A stretch of 64,000 nt of DNA from Kitasatospora sp. GAS204B (GTDB lineage Bacteria > Actinomycetota > Actinomycetes > Streptomycetales > Streptomycetaceae): contig NZ_JARZAG010000001.1 of NCBI RefSeq assembly GCF_029892155.1, forward strand, positions 1-64,000. The letters are read 5' to 3'. Position numbers and translations under genes: made by a program. Numbering within the stretch: position 1 is the first letter of the stretch; each line of letters starts with the position of its first letter. The notes under the pieces were generated by a model. That model saw nothing but the letters and a program-made list of their open reading frames with translations, made no database searches and was not told the DNA's origin. Below are positions 42,289-53,206 of the stretch, piece after piece.

Positions 42289-43383
42289 TCAGCCGCGCTG
42301 GATGCCCGTGCTGTCGGGCAGCAGGCCCTGGCTGCCGTCCTGCAGCTGGGCGATCAGGGCGCTGCCGCGCTGGTCCACCGCCAGGTACCAGGTGCCGGGC
42401 AGCAGCTCGCCGACCGGCGGACCGGCCGAGCCGTCCTTCGGGGCCAGCCGGCGCGGCTCCGGCACCGCGAACCAGAACGGCGCGAAGTCGGCGGCGGGGG
42501 CCTGGGCGGCCGGGGTCGGCTCGGGGGCCGGTGCCTGGGCGGCGACCGGAGCGCTCTGCGCGGCGGCGGGAGCCGGGGCCGGGGCGGCCTGCGCGGCGGC
42601 CGGGGCGAAGGCGCCGGCGTCCTGCGGCTGGGCGGCGGCGGGGTTGGGCTGGCCGTAGCCGAAGTCCGGGGTGGGCTGGCCGAGACCCGGCTGGCCGGGC
42701 AGCGGCTGACCGGGCTGGCCGGCGCCCGGGGCGGGGAAGCCGTAGCCGCCCTGCTGCTGCGGCTGGCCGCCGCCGAAGGTCATCCCCGGACCCTGCTGGC
42801 CGGGCAGCGGCTGGCCGGGCTGGCCGGGCTGGCCGACACCCGGGGCCGGGAAGCCGTAGCCGCCCTGCTGCGGGTATCCCTGGCCGGCGCCCGGGTAGCC
42901 GCCGACCGCCGGCTGGTAGCCCTGCGGCGCGGCCGGCTTGTCCGTCAGCAGCGGCGCCTGCAGCGCGGGCACCAGCGGCCCGGCCGCGGCGGCGCCGGCC
43001 AGCACCAGCACCGCGAGCACCCCGAGGTAGGCACCCCAGGAGTGGTTCGAGCCGGCGACCAGCGACCACAGCGCGGTCCACAGCGCGACCACCGAGAAGG
43101 AGACGCCCCACTGGTCGAGCCGCAGCCCCAGGATCTGGCGGGTCCTGGCCGCCTCCCCCTGGAAGCGCTGCAGCAGGATCAGCGCGGCGGCGACGATGCC
43201 CAGCAGGTAGACCGAGGGCAGGATCGGGAACAGGTTGCTGTTCCAGACGCTGGAGGAGCAGCTCGCCGACGACACGTACCGGGGGCAGTCGATTGACCAG
43301 TACGGAAGGAAGGACGAGATGAGCAGGAGCGCGGCCGCGCCTGCGACGGCGGCATCTCCCCTGGTGAGAGCGCGCAAGTTCAC
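42289..43383 (-). CDS. DUF5336-like membrane protein with Pro/Gln/Gly-rich tail
   Basis: 364 residues from a GTG with GAGGGG eight bases upstream. Four membrane helices lie within residues about 10-145, including a loop with two cysteines ([14 protein letters not shown]). After that, repeats such as [11 protein letters not shown] and QPGQPLPGQ form a long disordered tail, and the last 75 residues contain a globular part ([40 protein letters not shown]). Envelope-associated, function unknown. Confidence 0.75.
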   Translation of the reverse strand: MNLRALTRGDAAVAGAAALLLISSFLPYWSIDCPRYVSSASCSSSVWNSNLFPILPSVYLLGIVAAALILLQRFQGEAARTRQILGLRLDQWGVSFSVVALWTALWSLVAGSNHSWGAYLGVLAVLVLAGAAAAGPLVPALQAPLLTDKPAAPQGYQPAVGGYPGAGQGYPQQGGYGFPAPGVGQPGQPGQPLPGQQGPGMTFGGGQPQQQGGYGFPAPGAGQPGQPLPGQPGLGQPTPDFGYGQPNPAAAQPQDAGAFAPAAAQAAPAPAPAAAQSAPVAAQAPAPEPTPAAQAPAADFAPFWFAVPEPRRLAPKDGSAGPPVGELLPGTWYLAVDQRGSALIAQLQDGSQGLLPDSTGIQRG

Positions 43384-43470
43384 TGATCGGTCCCCTCGGT
43401 GGTGTGTCCTGTCGGCGTGACGCCGTGCGATTCTACTAACCCGGCGCCGGGGTGGTCAGCCAGTGGTGGT

Positions 43471-44388
43471 TCAGCCGGTGGTGGTGAGGAAGCCGGTGAA
43501 CGCGTCGGCGATGCCCTGGGCGGCCCGCTGGCGCCACTGCGGGTCGGTCATCCGTGCCGCGTCCCCGCTGTTGCGCATGTTGCCGCACTCGATGAACACC
43601 TTCGGCACGGTCGACAGATTCAGACCACCGAGATCGCTGCGGGTGTCCAGGCCCTGGTCGGCGACGTAGTCGGCGTAGGGCTCCCCGGTGGCGGTGTGGA
43701 AGCTGTCGCGGACCAGCAGTCCCAGCCGGTGCGAGGGGTCGACGATCGCGCTGGTGTCGGCCTTCCCGGCCACCACCTTGGCGGGCATGATCACGTGGAA
43801 GCCGCTGCCGGAGGCCGGACCGCCGTCGCCGTGGACCGAGATCGCCGCGTCCGCGTGGGCGGTGTTGCCGATCGCCGCCCGCTCGTCCACGCACGGTCCC
43901 CAGGCGCGGTTGCCGTCCTGGGTGAGGATCACGGTGGCTCCCAGGCTCTGCAGCAGGTCGCGGATCCGGTGCGAGACGTCGAGGGTGTAGGCGGCCTCGG
44001 TGTAGCCGGCGTCGGTCTCGGTGCCGGTGGTGTCGCACTCCTTGTGACCGTTGCCCACGTCCACCTGCTGGTTGATCTCGGTGGCGTGGCTGAAATTGCC
44101 CGGATTGTGGCCCGGGTCGATCACGACGGTCTTACCGGCGAGCGGCTTGGCGCCGGTCGTGGTGGAGGCCGACGGCGCGGTGCTGGACGGCGCGGGCGAG
44201 GCGGCAGGGGAGCCGGTGCCTGACGGGGACGGGGACGCGGACGGCGGGGCGACGGTGACCTCGCTCGGTACGGGGCCGGCTGCTCGGGTGGCGGCCGTGC
44301 TGGTGCCGCAGGCGCTCAGGGCGAGCAGCGTGAGCAGGCCGAGCGGGGCGGCGAGCGCGCGAGAGGCGGTGCGGGAGGCGTGGTTCAC
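43471..44388 (-). CDS. N-acetylmuramoyl-L-alanine amidase (Amidase_3) lipoprotein
   Basis: 305 residues. Lipobox LSAC at about 24-27 anchors it outside the membrane. A Ser/Pro/Thr linker precedes the zinc amidase: VVIDPGHNPG (first His ligand), AAYTLDVSHRIRDLL with the Glu ligand just before, AISVHGDGGPASG (second His ligand) and VFIECGNMRN (catalytic Glu). It cleaves the bond between MurNAc and the stem peptide, for wall turnover or daughter-cell separation. Confidence 0.93.
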   Translation of the reverse strand: MNHASRTASRALAAPLGLLTLLALSACGTSTAATRAAGPVPSEVTVAPPSASPSPSGTGSPAASPAPSSTAPSASTTTGAKPLAGKTVVIDPGHNPGNFSHATEINQQVDVGNGHKECDTTGTETDAGYTEAAYTLDVSHRIRDLLQSLGATVILTQDGNRAWGPCVDERAAIGNTAHADAAISVHGDGGPASGSGFHVIMPAKVVAGKADTSAIVDPSHRLGLLVRDSFHTATGEPYADYVADQGLDTRSDLGGLNLSTVPKVFIECGNMRNSGDAARMTDPQWRQRAAQGIADAFTGFLTTTG

Positions 44389-44394
44389 GGAGAG

Positions 44395-45786
44395 TCAGAT
44401 CCTGTCCCAGGTGCGGGGCGTCAGGCCGTAGGTGGTGGCCAGGGCGTTCCACTTCGTCACGAAGTCCTGCTTGGCTTGGGTCGCCTGCGGGTTCAGCGCG
44501 TCCGCGTGCTGCTTGTCCGGCGTGGACGGCGCGGTCCTGCCGCCGCCGCAGCCCTGCGCGCTGATGGTCCGGGCCCAGGCCGCGTACGAGCGGTCGATCT
44601 CGCCGGACTCCTGCCAGGCCGTCTTCAGGCCGGCGGCCGCGTCCGCACCGCCGGGCAGGTCGGCGAGGTTGAGCTTGGCCAGGTCGGCGAGCAACTGGTC
44701 GCGCTGCTGGGCGGCGGAGTCGAAGGTCTGCGCGGCGCTGTCGATGTCGGCCTTGGCCGGGCAGCTCTGCACCTGGGCGACCGCGCTGCCGATCGGGGAC
44801 TTGGCGGCCTCGCCCCGGGTCAGCAGGGCGTCCATCGCCTGGGCCTCGGCCAGCGCGTTCGCCCCTGCCGAGCCGCTGGCGGACGGGCTCGCGCTCGCTC
44901 CCGCCGAGCCGGACGGCGCGCCCGAGGTGGTCGGTGCGGCCGCCGGCGCGCCGGTGGGGGAGGCCGTGGCCGTGGGCGGGGCGGCCTTCGCCGTCTTGGC
45001 CGGGCTGCCCGAGCCCTGCAAGGCGAAGACGGTGCCGCCGCCGATCGCCAGCAGCAGCACCACGCCGATGCCGACCAGCAGCGGGCCGCGGCGACGCGGG
45101 CGGTCGTCCTGCTCGGGGCCCTCGGGCTGGTACTCCTCGTAGCGGCCGGGCAGGTTGATGCCGGCAGGGGCCGGGTGGGGCGGGTAGCCGCCCGGGGCCT
45201 GCTGCGGAGGCGGAGGCGGGTAGCCGCCCGGGGCCGTGGGCTGGTAGCTCGGGACGGGTGGCCGGAGCTGGTAGCTGGTGAGCTCCTGCGGCGGGACGGG
45301 CGGCAGCGCCTGGGTGGCGTCGAACGCACCGGCACCGGGGGCGCCGAACGGTCCCGGCGGTTGCTGCTGCGGCCCGGCGTGGCCCGGGAAGCCGGTCGGC
45401 GGCTGCGGCTGCGGGGGCGCCGGGGGGACGGCCGGGGCGGGTCGGCTGAAGGGGGCGCTGCCCTGTTGCGGCGCGACGTGACCAGGAAAGCCACCGGGGG
45501 CCGGGGGTGGTGTGACGTGACCGGGAAAGCCGCCCGGGGCCGGGGGCGGCGCAGCGTGGTCGGGGAACGCGCCGGGGGCCGGGGCCTGGCCCGCCAGGTA
45601 CGGGCGGGCGGCCAGCGGGGGCCCCTGGTCGCCGACCGCGCCGGTCGCGGGGGGCGGCGCCAGCGGCGAGCCGGGGCCGGCCGCTCCCTGCGGCGCGTCG
45701 GCCGGTCGGGGCCGGACCCAGCCACCGGCGCCGCCGCGCGCGGTGGGATCCCAGACCGCCGGTGTCGTGTCGCCCTGGTCCGTCAT
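44395..45786 (-). CDS. Single-span membrane protein with Pro-rich cytoplasmic domain
   Basis: 463 residues. About 230 cytoplasmic residues are Pro/Gly/Gln-rich (TPPPAPGGFPGHV repeated). One membrane helix GPLLVGIGVVLLLAIGGGTV (about 232) follows a basic RPRRR. The outer part has a Ser/Ala/Pro linker and a helical domain (NALAEAQAMDALLTRGEAAK, CPAKADIDSAAQTFDSAA, TPDKQHADALNPQ). No known domain. The amidase gene follows six bases downstream on the same strand, suggesting a shared envelope role. Confidence 0.75.
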   Translation of the reverse strand: MTDQGDTTPAVWDPTARGGAGGWVRPRPADAPQGAAGPGSPLAPPPATGAVGDQGPPLAARPYLAGQAPAPGAFPDHAAPPPAPGGFPGHVTPPPAPGGFPGHVAPQQGSAPFSRPAPAVPPAPPQPQPPTGFPGHAGPQQQPPGPFGAPGAGAFDATQALPPVPPQELTSYQLRPPVPSYQPTAPGGYPPPPPQQAPGGYPPHPAPAGINLPGRYEEYQPEGPEQDDRPRRRGPLLVGIGVVLLLAIGGGTVFALQGSGSPAKTAKAAPPTATASPTGAPAAAPTTSGAPSGSAGASASPSASGSAGANALAEAQAMDALLTRGEAAKSPIGSAVAQVQSCPAKADIDSAAQTFDSAAQQRDQLLADLAKLNLADLPGGADAAAGLKTAWQESGEIDRSYAAWARTISAQGCGGGRTAPSTPDKQHADALNPQATQAKQDFVTKWNALATTYGLTPRTWDRI

Positions 45787-46025
45787 CGTGTGGCCCCGCC
45801 TTCAGGTCCTGCCCCGCAGGTGCTGGGTCTCGCCGGTGCGTTCTCGGTATCGGTGCGCGCCCGTCGTCACCGTACCGGCACCGTACCGGCCGATCGCCGC
45901 TTCCCGTGCGGTGGCTCCCGGAAAAGGGCGTGCCGCGGACCGGTTCGGCCGACATGTCCGTTCCGGGTGCCGACCGGTCGGGTGTTGGGCCCGGGGGGCG
46001 GGTCGGCGCGCCCGGCCGCGATCGG

Positions 46026-46808
<783 letters not shown>

Positions 46809-46835
46809 TTACCGGTCGGTAGCGGGGTGGACAGG

Positions 46836-46874
46836 CCGAAGGCCCGGTGCGCGGGTTGCGCACCGGGCCTTCGG
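46836..46874. terminator. Terminator after the HGRHR peptide gene
   Basis: Perfect 17-bp arms (CCGAAGGCCCGGTGCGC) with a 5-base loop, 55 bases after the peptide stop on the minus strand. It separates the lanthipeptide locus from the methyltransferase gene. Confidence 0.88.
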
Positions 46875-46928
46875 ACGGCGGCTCGGTCGGGCCGCCGGCG
46901 GTCGGCCGCGCGGTCGGACCGGGGCGGT

Positions 46929-47084
46929 TCAGTTGCTGGCCGCGTCCAGCCGGTGGCGGCCGTGCGGGTCGGCCTCGTTGGTGTCGTCCGGGGCGGAAAC
47001 GCCTCGGTGGCGGCCGTGCACGGCGTCCTCCGAGGTGGCCTCGTCGGCGCCGAGGTCGGTGGTGTCGGTGAGGTTTTCGGACAT
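46929..47084 (-). CDS. 51-residue acidic peptide with two HGRHR motifs, possible second precursor
   Basis: The ATG at 47084 has GGAAGA upstream. The peptide is acidic at the N-terminus (SENLTDTTDLGADEATSED) and then carries two similar blocks, DAVHGRHRG and ADPHGRHRL, about 19 residues apart, ending DAASN. Repeated short cores after an acidic leader are seen in multi-core modified peptides. It lies 186 bases downstream of the second ABC gene and ends before a strong terminator, so it may share the lanthipeptide transcript. It has no Cys, so it is not a lanthipeptide itself. Function unknown. Confidence 0.6.
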   Translation of the reverse strand: MSENLTDTTDLGADEATSEDAVHGRHRGVSAPDDTNEADPHGRHRLDAASN

Positions 47085-47270
47085 CAGCTTCGTCTTCCGT
47101 GCGAGGGTGCAGGTATCTGTGGTGCCGCACGGCACCGCCGGCCGTGACTGGGCCGGGTGCGGGGAAGTCGCGTCCGGCGTGGCGCGAATTCCCCGCGACA
47201 CACCAGGACGTTCACGCCCCACTGGTCCGTCACCCTAACGGCCGGGTGGGACAACAGACTATCGAGCCGG

Positions 47271-49108
47271 TCATGACTGCAGGACGGTCGGCAAGGCCGC
47301 GCTGGTTGCGTCAGGTGTGTCCGCTGGGGTGTTGGGCGTGGCCGACGGCGTGTCACCTCCTGGTGGACGGTGGCCCGACACGCCGGAATCCAGCCAGTGG
47401 CCGACCAGCTCCCGGTAGAGCGGGGAGAGGACCTGTAGGTCGCCGTGGAGCGCGGTGAGCGCCGTGCCGCCGTCCAGCAGCAGCACCCGGTCGGCGCGCA
47501 GTGCGGAGGCGATCCGGTGCGCGATCACCACCAGGGACCCCGGGCGAGCCGCGAAGGCCGCCTCCACCCGGGCCTCGGCGGCCGGATCCAGGTGGCAGCC
47601 GGCCTCGTCCAGCAGCACCACTGGGGCGGGGGAGAGGTAGCTGCGGACCAGGGTGAGCAGCTGGCGCTCGCCGGCGGAGAGCGCGTCCGGGTCCGCCAGT
47701 TCGGCGTCCAGCCCGCCGAGTCGGGCGACCAGCGGGGCGGCGCCGAGCAGCTCGATCGCCGGGATGGGGTCGACGCCGGGGTTCAGCCAGTCGAGGTTCT
47801 CCCGGACGGTGCCGGCGAAGAGGTAGGCCTGCTGCGGCACCAGCGCCACCCGGGCCGCGCGGTCGGCGGCGGCGAGGGTGTGCAGCGGGACGCCGCTCAG
47901 GGTGACCGTGCCGTGGTCCGGGGTGATCAGCCCGGCCAGCAGGCTCGCCAGGGTCGACTTGCCCGCACCGCTGGCGCCGACCACCGCGAGGTGCTCGCCG
48001 GGCCCGAGGGTGAGGTCGAGGCCGGTCAACACGGGTGCGGCGGCCGGACCGTGGGCGTAGCACAGGCCCTGGGCCCGCAGGGTGCCCGCCTGCTCGGCTC
48101 CGCCCGCCTGCTCTGCGCTGGCGGCCGGCTCGGCCGGGTGGCGGGGCTCGGGCCCGGTCGCCGTGGTGGCCAGCCGGTCGACGGTGACGGCGAGTTGCGG
48201 CAGCCAGCCGCCGGCGGCGCCGGAGAGCGTGCGCACGGCCGGCTCCAACTGCTGTGTCAGATAGGCCAGCACGCCCAGCACCTCACCGGCCGTCAGCCAG
48301 TGGTGCGTCACCAGCCAGGGTGCCGCCGCGACCACCAGCAGCACCGGCAGGCGCCCGCCGAGCGCCACCGCGAGCGAGCGCAGCGCGGTGGCCCGGCCGA
48401 GCGCGCGAGCGGCCTCGCCCTGGGCCAGGACGGCCTCGCCGACGGCTGCCGCCACCCGGGGGCCGGCCGCGCAGGCCGCGATGTCGCGGACCCCGGCGAG
48501 CGCCTGCGCCGCCTCGGCGGCCACCCGTTCCTCGGCCAGCACCAGGGCTCGCCGGCGCCGCACCAGCGGGCGCAGCAGCCGGGCGAAGAGCAGCCCGCCC
48601 GCCGCCAGCGGCAGCAGCACCAGGGGCAGTACGGCGGGTGCCAGCAGTGCCAGCCCGAGCAGCGCGCCGACCAGGCTGACCCCGACCCCGCGCAGCGTGC
48701 GCAGCAGGGTGGCGGTCAACTGCCGTACCGACTCGACCTGTTCGGTGAGCCGGGCGACCTCGGCGGGATCGGCGACCGGGCGGCTCAGGGCCGCCTCGAC
48801 CACCTGCCGGACCAGGGCGTCGCGCAGCGGTTCGACCACCGCCGCGACGTGCGGGAAGGCCGCCCGGGCGGCCCAGCCGCGGAGCAGCAGCGCCAGGCCG
48901 AGCAGCGTGAGCCACCCGCAGCCGGCCAGCGGGCGGCCGACCAGGAAACCGTGGTCGGCGGCGGTGGCCAGCAGCAGCCCGGAGAGCAGCGGCGGTACGG
49001 CCTCGACCGCGGCCCAGCCGAGGATCCGCAGCAACGGGGTGCGCGAGCCGCGCAACTGGGCGCGGAGCAGTGGGAGCAGCGCCGACGGGTGGTCGCGGTG
49101 GCGTCCCA

Positions 49109-49109
<1 letters not shown>
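47271..49109 (-). CDS. lanT2: ABC exporter half-transporter 2 of the lanthipeptide locus
   Basis: 612 residues: six-helix membrane domain (about 25-300) and one nucleotide-binding domain. Walker A GASGAGKST (378-386), Q-loop LVPQQAYLF, signature ALSAGERQL, Walker B VVLLDEAGCHLDP with the catalytic Glu, and H-loop VVIAHRI. No N-terminal C39 peptidase domain. Its start shares a base with the stop of the first ABC gene (TGATG). Together they should form a heterodimer that exports the modified peptide. Confidence 0.92.
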
Positions 49110-50749
<1,640 letters not shown>

Positions 50750-50782
50750 CGGTAGGGCCTTCCAGGGGCGGTGACGAATAGC

Positions 50783-50826
50783 GGTGGTGCCGGATATCGG
50801 TGGTGCCGGATATCGGTGGCGCCGGT
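50783..50826. repeat. 16-bp tandem repeat between precursor and ABC genes
   Basis: GGTGGTGCCGGATATC occurs twice exactly (50783-50798, 50799-50814) and once in part (50815-50826), in the leader of the ABC genes on the minus strand. Confidence 0.8.
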
Positions 50827-50866
50827 CCGGGCCGCCGACCGTGTGGCGGCGGCAGCCCGGACCTCA

Positions 50867-50886
50867 CCGGGGCTGATCAGCCCCGG
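50867..50886. terminator. Hairpin just after the precursor gene (attenuator)
   Basis: CCGGGGCTGATCAGCCCCGG is a perfect 20-bp palindrome 13 bases past the precursor stop. Partial termination here is a common way to make precursor in excess over export proteins. Confidence 0.7.
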
Positions 50887-50899
50887 ACCATCGCGGTGA

Positions 50900-51043
50900 T
50901 CAGGCGATGGTGAAGATCAGGCAGGTCAGGATCAGGCAGGTGTACTGGCACCCGCTGCCGTGCCCGGTCAGCTCGGCCGACTCCGTCTCCGGCAGGTCCT
51001 GCAGCGCGGCGAGGTCGGTCTCGAAGCTGGTCATGTTCTCCAT
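50900..51043 (-). CDS. lanA: Class IV lanthipeptide precursor peptide
   Basis: 47 residues, ATG at 51043 with GGGGAGGA seven bases before. The leader contains TDLAALQDLPETESAEL, matching the L-x-x-L-x-x-LPET(D/E) leader of known class IV precursors such as venezuelin. The core begins about residue 26 and reads GSGCQYTCLILTCLIFTIA. It has Cys at 32, 36 and 41 and Thr/Ser at 26, 30, 35, 40 and 45; each of Thr26, Ser30 and Thr35 lies six residues before a Cys. TCLIL-TCLIF is a short tandem repeat. LanL would dehydrate Ser/Thr and close thioether rings. Located between the protease and exporter genes. Confidence 0.9.
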   Translation of the reverse strand: MENMTSFETDLAALQDLPETESAELTGHGSGCQYTCLILTCLIFTIA

Positions 51044-51147
51044 GGTGGGTTCCTCCCCTTGGTTGCGCGCAGCGCGAACTCGCCCCGCGCGCTTCGGTGT
51101 GTGATGGCTGCCGTGCGGCCGCTCCGTTCGCGGCCACCGGCGTTTCT

Positions 51148-51180
51148 CCTCAACCCGCTTGCTGAGCAAGCAAGCTGAGG
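51148..51180. promoter_or_regulatory. Nested hairpin between protease and precursor genes
   Basis: GCTTGCT-G-AGCAAGC (51157-51171) lies inside an outer CCTCA/TGAGG pair (51148-51152, 51176-51180), 26 bases after the protease stop. It can serve as a terminator for the synthetase-protease message, an mRNA processing site, or an operator for a precursor promoter. Confidence 0.55.
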
Positions 51181-51205
51181 AAGTCTCAGATGTTCGGCGG
51201 GCGGG

Positions 51206-53206
51206 CTAGCGGCCCCGCAGGAATCCCGCCAGCAGCTCGTGCAGCATGGCCGCGCCCTCCTCGGCGAGCACCTCGTGCCCCGCGCCGGCCACCTCCAGGT
51301 AGCGCAGGTCGCTGCCCTCGGCCCAGCCGATCCGCAGCAACTCATGGCGCAGCGAACGGGATTGGCCCACCGGGACCACCTCGTCCCGGTCGCCGTGGAC
51401 GACCAGCAGCGGCGCGGTCAGGCGGTGCGCCAGCTGCAGCACGTCACGTGGGCCGTACGCGTCGTCGATCGGGTCGGCGCCGCCGAGGCGGGTGGTCAGT
51501 GCCCGGACCGGCGGCCCGGCCTCGGCCAGCAGCCGGGCGCCGGACATGAACGGGGCGACCACCGCGCACCGCCCCAACTGCCCGCTGGGGGCGTGGGCGC
51601 TGGCCAGCAGGGCCAGGAACGCGCCGTAGCTGACCCCGAACAGCGCGGGCGGTGCCAGTCCCAGGGGGGTGCGCCGGTCGGCCACGTCCGCGAGCAGCGC
51701 GAGGACGTCGGCCAGGTCGGGCCCGCCCCAGGCGCCGCGGATCGCCATCGCGTGGGCGGGCCCGTAGCCGGTGCTGCCGCGCTGGTTGGGCGCGAGCACC
51801 GCCAGACCCTCGGAGGCCATCCGCTGCAGCGTCGGGTCGAACTCCAGCCGCCAGGCGTCGGCCGGGCCGCCGTGCAGCGCGATCACCAGGTGCGGGCTGG
51901 TCAGCCAGGCCTCTCCGCCGTAGACCACGGCCTCGATCGGCCCGGCCGGACCGGTCAGTCGCCGGCTGTGCGCGCCGTGCCAATGGTTGCCACCGCTGGG
52001 CGCGGCGCTGCCGTCCAGCCGCCAGCCGGGTCCGGCCGCGCTGGACCGGAGTGCGAGCACCGGGTAGTCCGTACAAGGGAGTTCGGCCGGCCGACCGCCG
52101 GCGCCCAGCGGCGCGACCGTCCCCTCCCTCGCCAGCAGGTCGACGTCCAGCGTGGCCAGTGCGGCCGGATGGTCCGGCGCCGAGTACGGCATCCGCAACC
52201 CGCCGGACCTCGACCAGGACCCGATCGCCCCGAGCCGGCCCGGCGGCACCGGCAGTGGCTCCAGCCGGGCGTCCCCGGGCCGCCAGAGCGCCAGTGCCGA
52301 CGAGGCGCCGTGGTCCAGCTGCACCACCACCCGGCTGCGCGCGGCCTCACCCGCCCCGGGTTCGACCACCACGGGCCGCGGGAACAGCCCGGGCATGTGC
52401 AGGCTCTGCGGGAACCGGACGGGCTCCGCGCCGTCGAGCACGCCCCAGCCGAGCCGGTCCTCGCCGGGGGCGTCGCTGCGCAGCAGCAGGAACCGGGTGT
52501 CGGGGTCGAAGAGCAGTAGCCGGTCGTTGCTGCGCTCGGCGATCTCCAGCAGCGGAGTCACCGTGCCCAGCCACAGGTCGAGCGCGACACTCTTGACCAC
52601 CCCGGCGCGGACCCGGTCCAGGCTGAGCAGCCGACCGGTCCGGTCCAGCCAGACCCCGCCGCCGTGCAGCCCGGGGAGTTCGGCGACCTGGCTCGGCGGT
52701 CGGCCGTCGGCGTACACCAGCCAGGCGGTGGTGGTCGCGGCCGTGCCCTCGGCGCCGGCCCGGGTGCGGGTGTCCGTCCCCAGGGCCACGGCCACCGCTG
52801 GGCCGGCGGGTGTGGGCCCGTCCGCGCTCGACGTCAGCGGCGACAGCGACTGTGGCATCGGCAGCAGCCGCAGCCCCGCCATCCGCAGGGTGGCCACCGA
52901 CCGCTCCTCGGTCAGCCCGTCCTCCTCGGCCAGCAGCACCAGATCGTGCCGCTCGCCGTCGTGCCGGCAGACCAGCACCCGGCCGTCCGGCAGCGCGACC
53001 AGCTGCGAGCGCAGGCTCTCCGAGCGGCCGCCCGCCAGTGGCAGCGGCCGCGGTCGCGCGGGCTCGCCGTCGGCCAGTCGCCAGCTCTCCGCGTACCAGC
53101 CCCGGTCCGCGCCGGCGGCCAGGCAGGCGGCGTGCGAGCCGTCGGCGGCGAAGGTGAAGCTCAGCCGGCGCAGGGCCGGCGCGGCGGTCTGCAGGGCGGC
53201 GGTCAT
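51206..53206 (-). CDS. lanP: Prolyl-oligopeptidase-family (S9) protease, candidate leader peptidase
   Basis: 666 residues, no signal peptide. The first 400 or so residues are beta-rich, as expected for a propeller; the C-terminal alpha/beta-hydrolase contains GVSYGAF (Ser about 526), VHGDRDEVVP (Asp about 608) and AGAGHE (His about 644). The oxyanion region is LVIALHGGPADAWR. Its ATG overlaps the LanL stop by four bases (ATGA), so the two are made together. Cytosolic S9 enzymes remove class III leaders in flavipeptin-type systems; here it probably trims the class IV leader. Activity on this leader is inference. Confidence 0.88.
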   Translation of the reverse strand: MTAALQTAAPALRRLSFTFAADGSHAACLAAGADRGWYAESWRLADGEPARPRPLPLAGGRSESLRSQLVALPDGRVLVCRHDGERHDLVLLAEEDGLTEERSVATLRMAGLRLLPMPQSLSPLTSSADGPTPAGPAVAVALGTDTRTRAGAEGTAATTTAWLVYADGRPPSQVAELPGLHGGGVWLDRTGRLLSLDRVRAGVVKSVALDLWLGTVTPLLEIAERSNDRLLLFDPDTRFLLLRSDAPGEDRLGWGVLDGAEPVRFPQSLHMPGLFPRPVVVEPGAGEAARSRVVVQLDHGASSALALWRPGDARLEPLPVPPGRLGAIGSWSRSGGLRMPYSAPDHPAALATLDVDLLAREGTVAPLGAGGRPAELPCTDYPVLALRSSAAGPGWRLDGSAAPSGGNHWHGAHSRRLTGPAGPIEAVVYGGEAWLTSPHLVIALHGGPADAWRLEFDPTLQRMASEGLAVLAPNQRGSTGYGPAHAMAIRGAWGGPDLADVLALLADVADRRTPLGLAPPALFGVSYGAFLALLASAHAPSGQLGRCAVVAPFMSGARLLAEAGPPVRALTTRLGGADPIDDAYGPRDVLQLAHRLTAPLLVVHGDRDEVVPVGQSRSLRHELLRIGWAEGSDLRYLEVAGAGHEVLAEEGAAMLHELLAGFLRGR

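Noticed and set aside
46929..47084. Second lanthipeptide precursor
   Set aside because: The peptide has no cysteine, so it cannot form thioether rings; only another modification type remains possible.
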